A DNA stretch of 64,000 nucleotides from Kitagawia praeruptora (GCA_037693485.1 CM075347.1:65692501-65756500), one strand, 5' to 3'; shown: positions 35,341 to 46,993, counted from the first letter of the stretch. Translations and numbers: made by a program. The notes: generated from the letters alone by a model not told the origin.

Positions 35341-36718
35341 TGGTGCCAAATATTCTGAAATAAAAATTAGGATTTTTTCAATATTACGATTTATGAGCTT
35401 CGAGTTTTAATGGTTGTTCTCGTATTTTCGTGACTGAATTTGCCTTCATAAGATGCATGTGTATCAAGAGAGCGTTAGCAGAGCTAAGCTAGATGATTAT
35501 GAGTCAGGTGCTTGAGTGCATATTATTATCTATCCATTGTAGATCTAACCTTGGTGCAGGTGACGGTTGGGCGGAACGGAAGTGCTAACTAGTTATAAGC
35601 GCTAGCTTGGCTTCGCTGGGCACTAGCTAGGCATCGCACGGGCGACATTCGAGTCAAGAAGAAAGACGTGTGATAATTGGAGCCAAAAACATATTTTTAT
35701 GGATGAGGGATGAGTCTCTTTTTATAGATGTTGAGAGTATAAGAGTTGGATTAGGCTTGGTTGATTTGGTGTGCAAGTTGTCTCCATGAATGAGATTCAA
35801 GATCCTTCCTTGTAGAAAGCTAATTCCTTTGAGGTTGTGACTTAGAGGTCACACTTTTTAGTAGGGCTGAAAACTGATCCTGACTATCCGGTATCTCGGC
35901 TTATATCCGGCTCGAAAATATGATACATGTCTCAGATTCGTTTTGTAAACGATACGGATCTTGCGGAAATTTTGAACCCGAATAAAATATGATCCCGAAT
36001 CTGAGAATTATCCTACCCGCCCATATCCGGTATCATATTATTTTTATAAAACGAACCATACCTGAACCAGGTTCATATCCATAATACCCGAACCAGGCTC
36101 ATATCCATAAAACTGAATAGTATTCAGTTTGTTGATTATCAAAGAACTAAAATACACTAGCAACTAAAATATTATGCAACTGGAGTGAAAGTTGCTGTTC
36201 AAACTTTAACAATTAACATATTAATACAAATAAAAATGATTAAATGATTATTTATATAGTTTAAATAAAAATGATACTAATGTTGCTGGATCATATTTGA
36301 CTCGTATTCGATGGATCACAAATTACCCGGTTAGAAAAAAGGAAATATGATATATTCGGTTTGGATTCGGACCTCAATACTCGGAATCGGATCATATCCG
36401 AATTAAATGATACCGATCCCAAATCTGGACACGATAAAAGTAAAATGATCTGAGACCTGAGCAAGGGTATACCCGATATCACCCGGATCATTTTTCACAC
36501 CTACTTTTTGGTAATAGACTCTGATTAGGTCTCATTTAATAAGCTATATGTTTAGGTTAAATAAGACTCTGATGCTATTTTTGGTGAATTAGAGCTAAAA
36601 ACATATTTACGTACTTTGCTGTAAACTTATTCTCTTGGTACCATCCTTCGGTATTTTTATTCCAAGGCAATGGGTGAGTGTGGTAGTAAGGGTTGGTTGT
36701 CAAGATGATCCAGGAAGT
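35341..36718 (-). repeat. 5' LTR region of the Tat-like element
   Basis: The minus strand has TTTGGCACCATCTGTGG at 35350-35334, the usual junction after the LTR in Tat-like elements, just upstream of the gag start. The LTR then runs rightward and is interrupted by a hAT MITE at 35862. I could not fix its outer end; it must stop before 36719 where the tandem array begins. Confidence 0.45.
35862..36503. mobile_element. hAT-type MITE, 642 bp, 8-bp TSD
   Basis: The ends are TAGGGCTGAAAACTGATCC and GGATCATTTTTCACACCTA, imperfect inverted repeats. The flanks CTTTTTAG (35854-35861) and CTTTTTGG (36504-36511) form an 8-bp duplication with one mismatch. The interior repeats TATCCGGTATC-like and ACCCGAA motifs and has no coding capacity. 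Confidence 0.75.
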
Positions 36719-37205
36719 TATTTTAACACCAGGAGCATGAAAACGCTATTTTTATAAATTTAAATTCAGTTTTTTTTCTTTTATTGTTAAATTATGGTAG
36801 CATATGCACATAAAGCTAAAAAAAATTTAAAAAAATATTGTAAAAATATGTTTCTTTTATCCGCGAAAAAGGTTTCTCATTAAAATTATATAAAATTTGT
36901 ATATTTCTTCCATTTTCAGGAGCCTAAAAATCATATCTCTATAACTGATTTTTTTTTGGAAAAAAAATTTGATGTAAAAGTATTGTGATCAAACTTGTGC
37001 ATGAAACAAAAATGACAAAAATAATTGACATCAAAATATTTTTTTTTTTGGCCCCTCAAATAGCATGTTTGCAATTTAAAAATTAAAATTAAAAATGAAA
37101 TAAATTTAACTCAAAAATTATAAATTTAACACCATTTTCAGGGGCATGAAAATGCTATTTTTATAAACCAAATTTAATTTTTTTTTCTTTTATAGTTAAA
37201 TATTA

Positions 37206-37997
37206 GGGTTATTTACAAAAATAAATATGTTTTTAACTTTCTTTTACATTTTTACTATCATTAACTTCCTTTTTCAATTCTATACTTTTACTTTTACAAA
37301 AATACTACCACCTTTGTTTTTATAGAATCAATTTTTCAAAAATACTATCTTTCCTAATATAACCTCATATGCAACCTTATATATATATATATTAGATTTC
37401 AAAAAAGTGGTCAAAAATGCTAAAAAATGCATATTTTTGAAAACTGGAAAAATTGGAAACTGTAAGTTGCAACTTCCAGTTTTCAGTTGCAACATTTGCA
37501 ACCTCATTTGCAACCTTTACAACCTCATTTGCAACCTCATTTGTAACTTTAGGGCGGCGCCAGCCGTGTGCCTTTGCAACCTTTGCGACCTTATTTGCAA
37601 CCTTTGCAACCTCATTTGTAACCTAGGGCGGCGTCAGCCGTGTGCCTTTCGACTGAGGTTGCAAAGGTTGCAACGGAGGTTGCAAAGGAGGTTGCAAAGG
37701 CACACGGCTAGCGCCGTCCTGAAGTTACAAATGAGGTTGCAAAGGTTGCAAAGGAGGTTGCAAAGGCACACGGCTGGCGCCGCCCTGAAGTTACAAATGA
37801 GGTTGCAAAGGAGGTTGCAAAGGCACACGGCCGGCGCCGCCCTGAAGTTACAAATGAGGTTGCAAAGGTTGCAAAGGAGGTTGCAAATGAGTTTGCAAAG
37901 GTTGCAACTGAAAACTGGAAGTTGCAACTTACAATTTCCATTTTTTCTAGTTTTCTAAAATATGCAGTTTTCAGTATTTTTGATCACTTTTTTGGAA

Positions 37998-38035
<38 letters not shown>

Positions 38036-38249
38036 CAAAAAATTGGTCGAAAATGACATCTGAACCCCGGAACTTGCAATCAGAAATTTGTAGCATCAAA
38101 GTTGCAAATGAGGTTGCAAAAGTTGCAACTGAGAAAGGTAGTATTTTTGGAATTTTGAAAACAAGGTCGGTATTTTTAGAATTTTAGAAAGATTGGTAGT
38201 ATATATTTAAAAATCTAATAGTTGACATGGGTAGTTTTGAAACTATCCC
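37206..38249. mobile_element. Inverted-repeat MULE, 1,044 bp, perfect 9-bp TSD
   Basis: The flanks are TAAATATTA (37197-37205 and 38250-38258). The ends GGGTTATTTACAAAAATA and TAGTTTTGAAACTATCCC are imperfect inverted copies. The whole element is a long inverted repeat: the arms meet near 37650 and include (TA)n tracts at about 37378-37393 and 38003-38033. The core is built from GCAACCT and CATTTGCAACC motifs plus five GC-rich blocks (GGCGGCGCCAGCCGTGTGCC-like), two in one orientation and three in the other. The 183-codon ORF here encodes only the repeats and is not a gene. Confidence 0.75.
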
Positions 38250-38300
38250 TAAATATTATGGTAGCATCTGTTAACCAAACTAAAAAAACAAAAGAAAATT

Positions 38301-39076
38301 GAAAGAATGCCCAAAATATCCACTTTTCCCCTACCCACTGACCAAAATACCCATTTCTGAAAATTCCGCCCAAAATACCCACGGGTCACGCCGTTTGCAA
38401 CGGCGCAACCGCGCTGCACTGTAGCCGCCAGAAAACATCGGGACTCGCCAGAAAATTCAGAGCTACCAACCGGCGACTTTGGGCAATTCTTGTCGACTCC
38501 TTCGATCTCCTTCAACACATCATCTCCCACCCTCCAAAGCACGTCAACGTGTTCATCACATCTTCCTCTTCCTTTTCCCATAAACTGATTTCAGATTCTG
38601 GCCCCGCAGGGGCATCAACTAAGCTTGCCGGAAACACTGACCTCGACGGAAATATAATTTGGGTTTTCGAAATCCGGCATTACAAATTAAAAATCACTAG
38701 CATAGGGTTGTAGAGATTTTAGAGGTGAATCGAATGGTATGTACTATGTGATGGGATAGTGACGTCTGAGAAAGGACGGATTGATCGAAAAATTCCGATC
38801 TGAATCGCCATTGTCGCCAGGCGAGGTGAGCTATGAGATGACGTAAGCCACGCCGTTTGAAACGGCGTGTCATGTGATACGCTATTACAAGTTGCGTATC
38901 CAGCTTCATACACGCCGGTTGTAAAGGCGTGACCATGTAACACGCTGTCTGTGTAGGCGCAACAAGCGACGCGCTACACGCAGTAGCGTGTCCAGTGGGC
39001 ATTCTGGGCGCTGTTTTGAAATGTGGGTATTTTGGACAATGGGTAGGGGAAAAGTGGGTAAAAAGGGCACTCACCC
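38301..39076. mobile_element. Non-autonomous MULE, 776 bp, perfect 9-bp TSD
   Basis: The flanks are AAGAAAATT (38292-38300 and 39077-39085). The inverted ends share CCACTTTTCCCCTACCCA and CCAAAATACCCA over about 50 bp. The interior is much richer in GC than the surroundings and holds several palindromic CACGCCGTTTGAAACGGCGTG-like motifs (near 38388, 38849 and 38909). A gene-like stretch (minus frame near 38581-38460: DVLWRVGDDVLKEIEGVD) could be captured host sequence, but I do not recognise it. Confidence 0.75.
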
Positions 39077-40576
39077 AAGAAAATTCGTGTAGAAATATGT
39101 TTCTTTTACCTACGAAAATGGCTCTTCGTTAAACTTATATTAAATTTGTATTTTTCTACCATTTTTAGGAGGCTAAAAATGGTATCTCTATAATTTATAT
39201 TTTCATATTTTTCTTTTTGCGTAAAAGCATTGTGATCAAAGTTGTGTATGAAAGGAAAAAAAATAAAAATAATTGATGTCTAAATATATTTTTTGGCACT
39301 TAAAAAAGCATTTTTTTAATTTAAAAATTAAAATTTAAAATGAACATAAATTTAACTTAAAAATTATAAATTGGGAAAATTCTCGTTGGTGCCCTTCTGG
39401 AATTGGCTTTTCCAGATGGTGTCATTTCGTGTTTTGGACTTAGGATTGGCACCCTTAAAGTAACTGATTACCCTAATTATGCCCTTCTGTTAATCAAAAT
39501 GTTAAAAAAACGTTAACAAATTTCAACATTTATTCCATAATAAAATTTTATGTCATATAAATCACAAATTAAAAAAAGTTAAATGTGGAATTATGTTATG
39601 GTCAGAAAATGACTGAACACATATTTTAGATTAACAGTATGTTAATTTATTACAGATTAATGTTTAATATTTTTCAATTTGTGGTACATTAATAATTATA
39701 AATTAGTATTTAATTTTTTAACTAGTAATACATTAAAAACTTATAGATCATCATTTATTTTTATAGTTTTTTTTAACGTTTTTTAAAGTTTTGATAAACT
39801 AGAATTCAATTTTTTTCTTTTATACTTAAATATTATGATAGCATCTGTAAACCAAAGTAAAATAAAATCGTGTAAAAATATGTTTATTTTATATGTGAAA
39901 ATGGCTTTTCGTTAAACTTATATAAAATTTGTATTTTTCAACCATTTCCAGGAGCCTAAAAATCATATCTCTATAATTTATATTTTGAAATTATTTTTTT
40001 TTGTAAAAGTATTGCGATCAAAGTAGTGCATGAAATAAAAATGATAAAAATAATTGATGTTAAAATATTTTTTTTTTACCCTTCAGATAGCATGTTTGCA
40101 ATTTAAAAATTGAAATTAAAAATGAAATTAAACTAAAAATTATAAATTTAGCACCATTTTCAGATATGAAATTGCTATTTTTATAAACCAAAATTCAGAT
40201 TTTTTTTCTTTTATAATTAAATATTATGGTAGCATTTGTCAACAAAACTAAAATAGAAAAATCATTTAAAAAATGTTTCTTTTATCCGTGAAAAGAATCT
40301 TGGTTAAACTTATTTAAAATTTGTACTTTTCTACTATTTTCAGGGGCCTAAAAATTATCTCTATAATTTATTTTTTTCAAAAACAAAATTGGTGTGAAAG
40401 CATTGTGATCAAAGTTGTGCATGAAACAAAAATGATAAAAATGGATTGATAACCAACTGAAAGTTTTGCTATTGTATTTGTTTTGCTATTGTACTTGGAT
40501 CTTTTTTTCTCTCCTATGAAGTGAGAGTTTTGTTGTTCTCTCCGTTCTTATCAGTAAGAGTGTGAGAGTTTTGGTA

Positions 40577-41761
40577 ATGGCGAGGGTTGAAGAAATCAAC
40601 GATAGATTGGCAGAAATGGGGATTGAGGATGAGGAGAACACAGAACTCGTGTTTGATGAGGAGGCAGAGGATAGTTCTAATAAGTTCGAGTTATGCTTGG
40701 TGGGTCGATTCTTAACGGAGAGAAGCTTGAATGTAAGGGCGATGAAGTCTAAACTGGCAGACATTTGGCGACCAGCAAGGGGAATCAACATTAAGGATTT
40801 GAAACCAGGTATATATCTGTTTCAATTCTATCATATTGACGATTTGGAATGGGTGTTAAATGTAGGACCCTGGACTTTTGATAATGTCATGCTTGTCATT
40901 GGTAAGATTGGTGTTGGGGAGGATCCATTGGAGGTTCCTCTGTTCAAATTGCAGTTCTGGATCCAATTGTATGGTGTTCCTTCAGGATTAATGACAGAGG
41001 CGGCTGGGACACAGTTGGGTAATTTCTTTGGGTCTTTTGTTTCATATGATCCCAACAACAACTCCAGCATTTGGCGTGACTGTATGCGTATCAAAGTAAG
41101 TGTCGATGTGAGGCAGCCTCTAAAACGAAAGAAAAAGATATGTAGGAAAAATGGCTCGGAGTGTATTGTTCAATGCAAGTATGAGAGATTGGGGGATTTT
41201 TGCTTTGTTTGTGGCCTTGTGACGCACACTGAATGCTTTTGCGGCAAGAAATTGAGTGTGGCAGACAAGGACGGGATAAGGGAATGGGGGGCTTGGCTTA
41301 GAGCTCCGGCAAGGAGGGCGGCGGGGCAAAACCGGAGTAAATTTCTCCGTGATGAAAGGGATGTAGATTGGGGAGTGAATATCGGAAGTTCAAATTATGA
41401 GCAGCAGTTTTCGGGGGAAGTTGGTAAACAGATGGGTCATGGTGAATTCTATGGGCGAGATATTAGCAATCCTTTATTTGTTAAAAGTGCAAATTTGAAT
41501 GATAAGACCAGTATTAGAGATAAGGGCATTTTGGCGGTCAATTTGAAAAATCATAGTGGGCCTTCAGAGGAGGAATTAAGTGGGCTTAATATTGATGAAC
41601 GTAACAAAAGAAGAAGAGGCCCAGAGGGGGATATATATATGGAAATAGAAAGTAGTAAAGGAAACGTATACTCTGAAACTGGGCTTTCTAGCTCTGATTG
41701 TCCAGCTTCTGTTAATCCTGATTTGGCTAAGCTTGCCATGCAAGCTAGCCATACGCAATGA
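40577..41761 (+). CDS. LINE ORF1, nucleic-acid-binding protein
   Basis: The 394-residue protein starts at the ATG at 40577. Residues ~30-175 match the DUF4283 type found in plant L1 ORF1 (LVGRFLTERSLN, WTFDNVMLVI, FWIQLYGVP). A CCHC zinc knuckle follows at CFVCGLVTHTECFC (~residues 211-224), and then a charged tail with KRRR. Such proteins coat the LINE RNA and form the particle used for target-primed reverse transcription. The frame is intact. Its stop overlaps the ORF2 start as ATGA, so ORF2 could be translated by re-initiation. Confidence 0.85.
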   Translation: MARVEEINDRLAEMGIEDEENTELVFDEEAEDSSNKFELCLVGRFLTERSLNVRAMKSKLADIWRPARGINIKDLKPGIYLFQFYHIDDLEWVLNVGPWTFDNVMLVIGKIGVGEDPLEVPLFKLQFWIQLYGVPSGLMTEAAGTQLGNFFGSFVSYDPNNNSSIWRDCMRIKVSVDVRQPLKRKKKICRKNGSECIVQCKYERLGDFCFVCGLVTHTECFCGKKLSVADKDGIREWGAWLRAPARRAAGQNRSKFLRDERDVDWGVNIGSSNYEQQFSGEVGKQMGHGEFYGRDISNPLFVKSANLNDKTSIRDKGILAVNLKNHSGPSEEELSGLNIDERNKRRRGPEGDIYMEIESSKGNVYSETGLSSSDCPASVNPDLAKLAMQASHTQ

Positions 41762-44700
41762 ATGTCCTCAGTTGGAACTGTCGAGGGTTGGGTTCCCCTC
41801 GCACAGTTCGTGTTTTAGGTGACCTGGTTAAGGCTCACAAACCTGATTTTTTATTCTTGTCTGAAACAGTTTCTTTTGCTAATAAGATTGAAGAGTTGCG
41901 TATAAAGTTTGGTTTTTCTCAGTGTTTTTCTGTAGATAGAATTGGGCGAAGTGGTGGTTTGGTGATTTTCTGGAAGCATAATGTGAACTGTGAGATCACA
42001 GGGTATTCTAGAAATCATATTAATGTTAATTTTCTGAGTAATGGTGTTGTTGTTTGGTCCTTGTCTTGTTTTTATGGTTTTCCTGAGAGAACTCGTAGGA
42101 AGAATTCTTGGGATCTTATTCGGGTGTTAGCTGGAATGGCTCAGCTTCCTTGGGCGATTGTTGGTGACTTTAATGACCTTTTAGTTGCAACTGATAAGTG
42201 GGGAGGTACTCCTCATGCTCAATCTCTTATGAATGGCTTTCAATCTGCTGTTGATGATTCTCTGCTAGTCGAGCTTGATCTTCATGGTGGCAAGTTTACG
42301 TGGGAGAAATCAAGAGGTACCAATGATTGGGTGAAAGAAAGGTTGGACAGAGCATTTTCAACTCGTGCTTGGCTTCATTTGTTTCCTTTGAGTAAGTTGT
42401 CAGTATTTCATACAACTGTGTCTGATCACGACCCTATCTTTTTAGACCTATTCAATGTGTCTTTCTCTAGCAAGCAGTTCCGCTTTCGGTTTGAGAATAC
42501 ATGGCTTCAAGAGCCAGGGTTTCATAAAGATGTAACAGATTTTTGGCTAACTCTTCCCGCTGTGCATATCCTTCCCAAGTTGTTATCTGTGTCTAGTTTC
42601 ATGGCTCGATGGGGAAGGAATTTCTTCCATAAATTTCGAGACAAAGTTAAGAAAAAGAAAGAGTTACTATCTAAGCTGGTGGATCGAGTTGATAGTGATG
42701 GAGTTAAATTGTATTTTGAGGAAAAGGAAAGGCTGAATGAATTATTACTCCACGAAGAAATTTACTGGAAGCAGAGGGCCAAGGTCTTTTGGCTGACTAA
42801 GGGAGACGCCAATACGAAATTTTTTCATGCATCAGCTTCTACTCGTAAGAAGACAAATCATATATCCTATCTGGAAACTGATGAGGGCGCTCAGGTGGCT
42901 GACAAAGAAGGGATGTGCAATGTAGTCAAAGACTATTATTTGGATATCTTTAGAGGGGAACAGGAATGTTCGAGCTTGCAATTTGATGAGGACCAGAGAT
43001 GTGTTTCTGATGCTCATAATCAAATGTTAACAGCGGAGTTAACTTTTGCAGAGTTCACCACTGCAGTTAAGCAAATGCACCCGGATAAAGCGAGTGGTCC
43101 GGATGGGTTAAACCCTGCTTTTTTTCAACAGTTTTGGCCTGTTTTGGGTAAAGAAGTGTACACTTGTTGCAAGGATTGGTTGGGTTCATGCTCTTTCCCA
43201 GCAAATCTGAACGATACTAACGTCGTTCTTATTCCCAAAAAAGAGAATGCGTGTCGAATGAAGGATCTCCGTCCCATTGCCTTGTGCAATGTTTTATACA
43301 AGATTCTTTCTAAGGTTTTGGCAAACCGGTTAAAACGCATTCTGCCCAGGGTGATTACAGAAAATCAGGCTGCTTTTGTACCTGATAGAAGTATAAATGA
43401 CAATGTTCTAATTGCTTTCGAACTTATTCATCATATGAAAAAAACAAATGGGGGTGGTGAGGGTGATGTGGCTCTTAAGTTGGACATTTCGAAAGCTTAT
43501 GACAGAGTTGACTGGGGGTATTTGAGGGAACGAATGAAATTAATGCGATTTTGTACGCGATGGGTTACCTGGATGATGATGTGTGTGACAACTGTTTCAT
43601 ATGACATTTGTTTCAATGGAGCATCGATAGGTCCTATTGTTCCATCAAGAGGGATAAGACAGGGAGACCCTCTTTCTCCCTATCTTTTTTCTTTTCTGTG
43701 TTGAAGGCTTGTCACTTGCTTTGAACAAAGCTGTCTCTGAAGAGGCAATCCATGGAATTAAAGTCAGTAGCTCAGCTCCAGTTGTCTCGCACATTTTGTT
43801 TGCTGACGATTCTTTCTTGTTTTTTCGTGCTAATACTAATGAAGCAGGAGTTATTAAAGCCATTCTGGAGGATTATGCAAGGGCCTCGGGTCAGTCCATA
43901 AATTTCCAAAAATCTGGTATCTGTTTTAGTTCAAATGTCAAGCTAGATAAGCAGATGGAAATATCATCTATGTTGGGAGTCAGTAACGATTTGAAGAACA
44001 GTATGTATCTAGGACTGCCCTCTCTGGTGGGTAGGTCAAAGAAACGAGTTTTTGGTTTTGTGAAGGATAGGTTGTGGAAGAGGTTGCAAGGATGGAAATC
44101 TAAAAAAATCTCTCGTGCAGGTAAAGTTGTGTTGATTAATAATGTTGCAACAGCTATACCTTCGTATTGCATGTCTTCTTTCTTACTTCCCAGGTCTATG
44201 TGCAATGAAATGGAGGTGATGATGAATAAATATTGGTGGCAATCGGGGTCTACGGATAGGAGGGGGATTAACTGGATTAAGTGGGATGGTTTAGGTATGT
44301 CAAAATGTCAAGGAGGATTGGCCTTTCGTAATTTGTATGGGTACAATGTTGCTCTTATGGCTAAACATACTTGGAAGTTTATTCAGAACCCTCAGTCTTT
44401 GGTGGCTCGATTTTATAAAGCAAAATATTTCCCAGACTCTCACATATTAGATGCTAAGGCGAAACCAGGTTCTAGTTTTATATGGCAAGGGATTGTTACG
44501 GCAAGGAATGAAGTTTTGCAGGGTTATAGATGGGTCTTAGGCGATGGGGAGTTGATCAAATGTACTCAGGATCCTTGGCTTGCTGGTAAACATAATTTCA
44601 AAGTTGATCAGTCGAGGGAATATGATGACAGTATCACTGTAGTGAAACAGTTATTCTTGGAGAACAGAAGAGTTTGGGATGAGCATAAAGTTAAGAGTAT

Positions 44701-45838
44701 CTTCTCCGAGGAGGATGCTAAGCTGATATTGGCAACCCGGATACCTGATGTTACAGCTGTGGATCGTTTGGCTTGGTCAAGGACAACAAATGGAAAGTAT
44801 TCAGTAAAAACTGGTTATCAACTGTGGCATACTCAAAATGTGGGCACTGGCTCTGTTCCTCAGACAAGTGGTTGGAGTAAACTGTGGAAGTTAGAATTAC
44901 CGCATAAAATTAAGGTTTTTCTTTGGAGGATTTGCAGGAATAATCTCCCCGTGAAGAGCAGATTGAGCAGTAAGGGTGTGAATCTGGCCCTCGATTGCCC
45001 TATGTGTAGTTCAGGGGTTGAAGATTTGTATCATCTCTTTTTTACTTGCCCTTTTGCCATGGCATGCTGGCAGTACACAGGAGTCTCTTATGATTTGTCG
45101 ATTGAGGAATATATTCCATCTTGGATGATCACTAAGCTTGGGGTAATCCCAGTGGCTGAAGCTGTGAATATTGCTAAGGTTTTCTGGGGAGTTTGGTTCT
45201 TTCGTAACAAGAAAGTTTGGGAAAACAAAGTGGTCACGACTGATATAGCAATAGAATGGAGTGCAAAGTCTATCTCTGAGTGGAAGAAAGCTAAGGAGAA
45301 GCGTTTTGTGCAGCAGTCCAGTAGCAACAATGGTGATCGTCTTGTCATTGCCAGGTGGAAAAAACCAGAGGTTGGAGTTCTCAAGCTGAATGTAAATGCT
45401 GCAGTCTCTCCAGGAGCATCGTCGTTTTCCATGGGATTAGTATTTCGTGATCACTCAGGTTCGTTTGTGGTAGGGAAAACAATTTGTGCTGATATGGTTC
45501 CTACAGTTCTTGAGGCGGAGGCTCTTGCTATACTTGAAGGGCTTAAATGGTTGGTGTCTTTGGGCTATGATAGAGTGGATTTAGAGTCTGACTCCTTGCT
45601 TGCTGTTCGTGCTTTACAGAGTCCTCAAGATAACATTCTGGAAGTTGGTCATGTCTTAAGTGCATGCCGGTCTATTTTAGATGTTAAACCAGGGGTCTCA
45701 GTTTCTTTTGTTAAACGACAAGTGAATATGGTCGCTCATTTAGTAGCTAAAATATCATGTTCGCGTCATTGTCAAGTTGTGTTAACGGCTCCTTCAGGTC
45801 TGGTGTTGGAGTCTCTTTTGTATGATATTTCTGAGTAA
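41758..45838 (+). pseudogene. LINE ORF2: endonuclease, reverse transcriptase, RNase H; one frameshift
   Basis: ORF2 begins at 41758 with an APE-type endonuclease (LSWNCRGLGS, GDFNDLL, SDHDPIFLDL). Reverse transcriptase follows from about codon 480 (LIPKKENACRMKDLRPIALC, LDISKAYDRVDW, GIRQGDPLSPYLF). At the T-run 43685-43690 the frame shifts by one base and stops at 43704. The next frame resumes at once, with FADDSFLFF, a zf-RVT region (CPMCSSGVEDLYHLFFTCPF) and an RNase H (GLVFRDHSG, EAEALAILEGL, LESDSLLAV), ending at 45838. Catalytic YDRVDW and FADD segments are intact. The simplest cause is one extra T. As it stands the product lacks the FADD motif and is inactive. Confidence 0.9.
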
Positions 45839-45984
45839 TGAAGTTTGTCTTTTATTCAAAAAAAAATGATAAAAATAATTGATGTCATAATGTATTTTTT
45901 TGACCCTTCAAATACCTTGTCTGCAATTCAAATTTGTAATTTAAAAATAAACTTAATTAAACTTAAAAATTCTAAAAAAAAATT

Positions 45985-46080
45985 TTGCTAATTAAACAGA
46001 TGCCAAGAGTCGACTCTTGACCTCTCTTAGAGAAGCCAAGACCTCAACCACTCCTTTGTTGACAAAAAAAAAAAATCTAA
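45985..46080. repeat. Short A-tailed fragment with tRNA-like motifs
   Basis: GATGCCAAGAGTCGACTCTTG and CCAAGACCTCAACCACTCC are followed by TTGACAAAAAAAAAAAA, inserted in a monomer of the array. On the minus strand GAGTGGTTGAGG and AGAGTCGACTCT resemble tRNA A and B boxes, so it may be a SINE or LINE tail fragment. Confidence 0.35.
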
Positions 46081-46678
46081 ATTTTTTGTCACTTTCAGGG
46101 CATGAAAATGCTACTTTCATAAACCAAAATTCATTTTTATTTTCTTTTATAGTTAAATAGTTTGGTAGCAATTGTAAATAACACTTTATGAAAATGGCTC
46201 TTTGTTAAATTTATATAAATTTGTATTTTTCTACCATTTCCAGGGACCTAAAAATCATATTTCTATAATTTGTTTTATTTAATTTCTTTTTTGTAATATT
46301 ATTGTGATCAAACTTGTGCATGAAATACAAAGGATAAAATTAATTAATGTCAATATATTATTTTTGATCCTTCAAATAGTATGTTGTTAAAATACATTAA
46401 TTTTGACCCTTTAAATAGCCTGTTTGTAAGTGCAAATGGGATACAAAAAAAGAAAAAAATAATAATAATAAAGAATGACCACCGGAAGTGTAAAATAATA
46501 CTTCCTCTGCCCTATAATCTGTCCCCCTCAATTGTAAAACGTGGGAAACATTTTATGGCGGCTAAAACTATAATTTTATAATTTTTTTCTAAATAAAAAT
46601 TTAATGTTTAAATTTTTATTAAAAATAAATTATAAAACTTTACTTTAAATACACCTTAAAAGCATGGCAAATAATGTT

Positions 46679-46983
46679 TTTTTTAACGTAAAGCTGGGGT
46701 TTTATTACGTTCTCAAATTCATGAAAATACAATGTCGAATTGAGTTAGGAATAGACCTCCTATCGAAACTACAAGCTGACAAATAATATGATTCTCGTGG
46801 CAACTGATGGACCACCATATTAGCAAATCGTTTTACAAAAAACAAGCTGATGTTATTTAAGCTTTGCAAGATGCCACGACACTCCTCTATTATTAATCAG
46901 ATATAAGACCTCATGGAGACCTTACTTCTAATCGCCTGCACCACAATCAGGCAATCTGATTCAAGTGTGTGTTAAAAACATTT
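46679..46983 (-). mobile_element. 5'-truncated LINE, RNase H tail
   Basis: On the minus strand the segment encodes an L1 RNase H end (LESDCLIVVQAIRSKVSMRS, then FFVKRFANMVVHQLPRESY), followed by a short 3' UTR and an A-run, seen here as T-run at 46677-46684. AAATAATGTT at 46669-46678 and 46984-46993 is a plausible 10-bp duplication. One in-frame stop is present. Confidence 0.75.
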
Positions 46984-46993
46984 AAATAATGTT

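Larger units (their letters stand above)
40443..45861 (+). mobile_element. Full-length L1-type LINE, 5.4 kb
   Basis: The element is flanked by AAAAATGATAAAAAT (40428-40442 and 45862-45876), a 15-bp duplication that runs into its poly(A). It has a 134-bp 5' UTR, ORF1, ORF2 with endonuclease, reverse transcriptase and RNase H, and a short 3' UTR ending TTTTATTC plus A-run. It inserted in a monomer of the tandem array. It is complete apart from one frameshift in ORF2. Confidence 0.9.
36719..46440. repeat. Degenerate tandem array of ~400-bp monomers, split by transposons
   Basis: A unit with ordered landmarks recurs: TTTCAGG.GCATGAAAATGC, then TATGGTAGCAT, TATGTTTCTTTTAT, CATTTTCAGGAGCCTAAAAAT, GTATTGTGATCAAA, TGTGCATGAAACAAAAATGA, and CAAATAGCATGTTTGCAATT. 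After removing insertions, the TGGTAGCAT landmark recurs every 390-411 bp. I count about five monomers: from 36719, 37136, ~39800, ~40150 and ~46090. The second is split by both MULEs, the fourth by the LINE. Between 39376 and ~39800 part of a unit is replaced by text starting GGGAAAATTCTCGTTGG, which looks like a truncated MULE end. Confidence 0.65.

Noticed and set aside
37407..37958. A 183-codon ORF rich in CNLICNL/RLQRRLQ as a novel repeat protein
   Set aside because: It is a translation of GCAACC-type DNA repeats inside an inverted-repeat MULE. The opposite strand is equally open and the pattern changes at the hairpin centre.
45985..46080. A tRNA gene
   Set aside because: Only box-like fragments are present. 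There is no acceptor stem, anticodon arm or full cloverleaf, and an A-tail follows.
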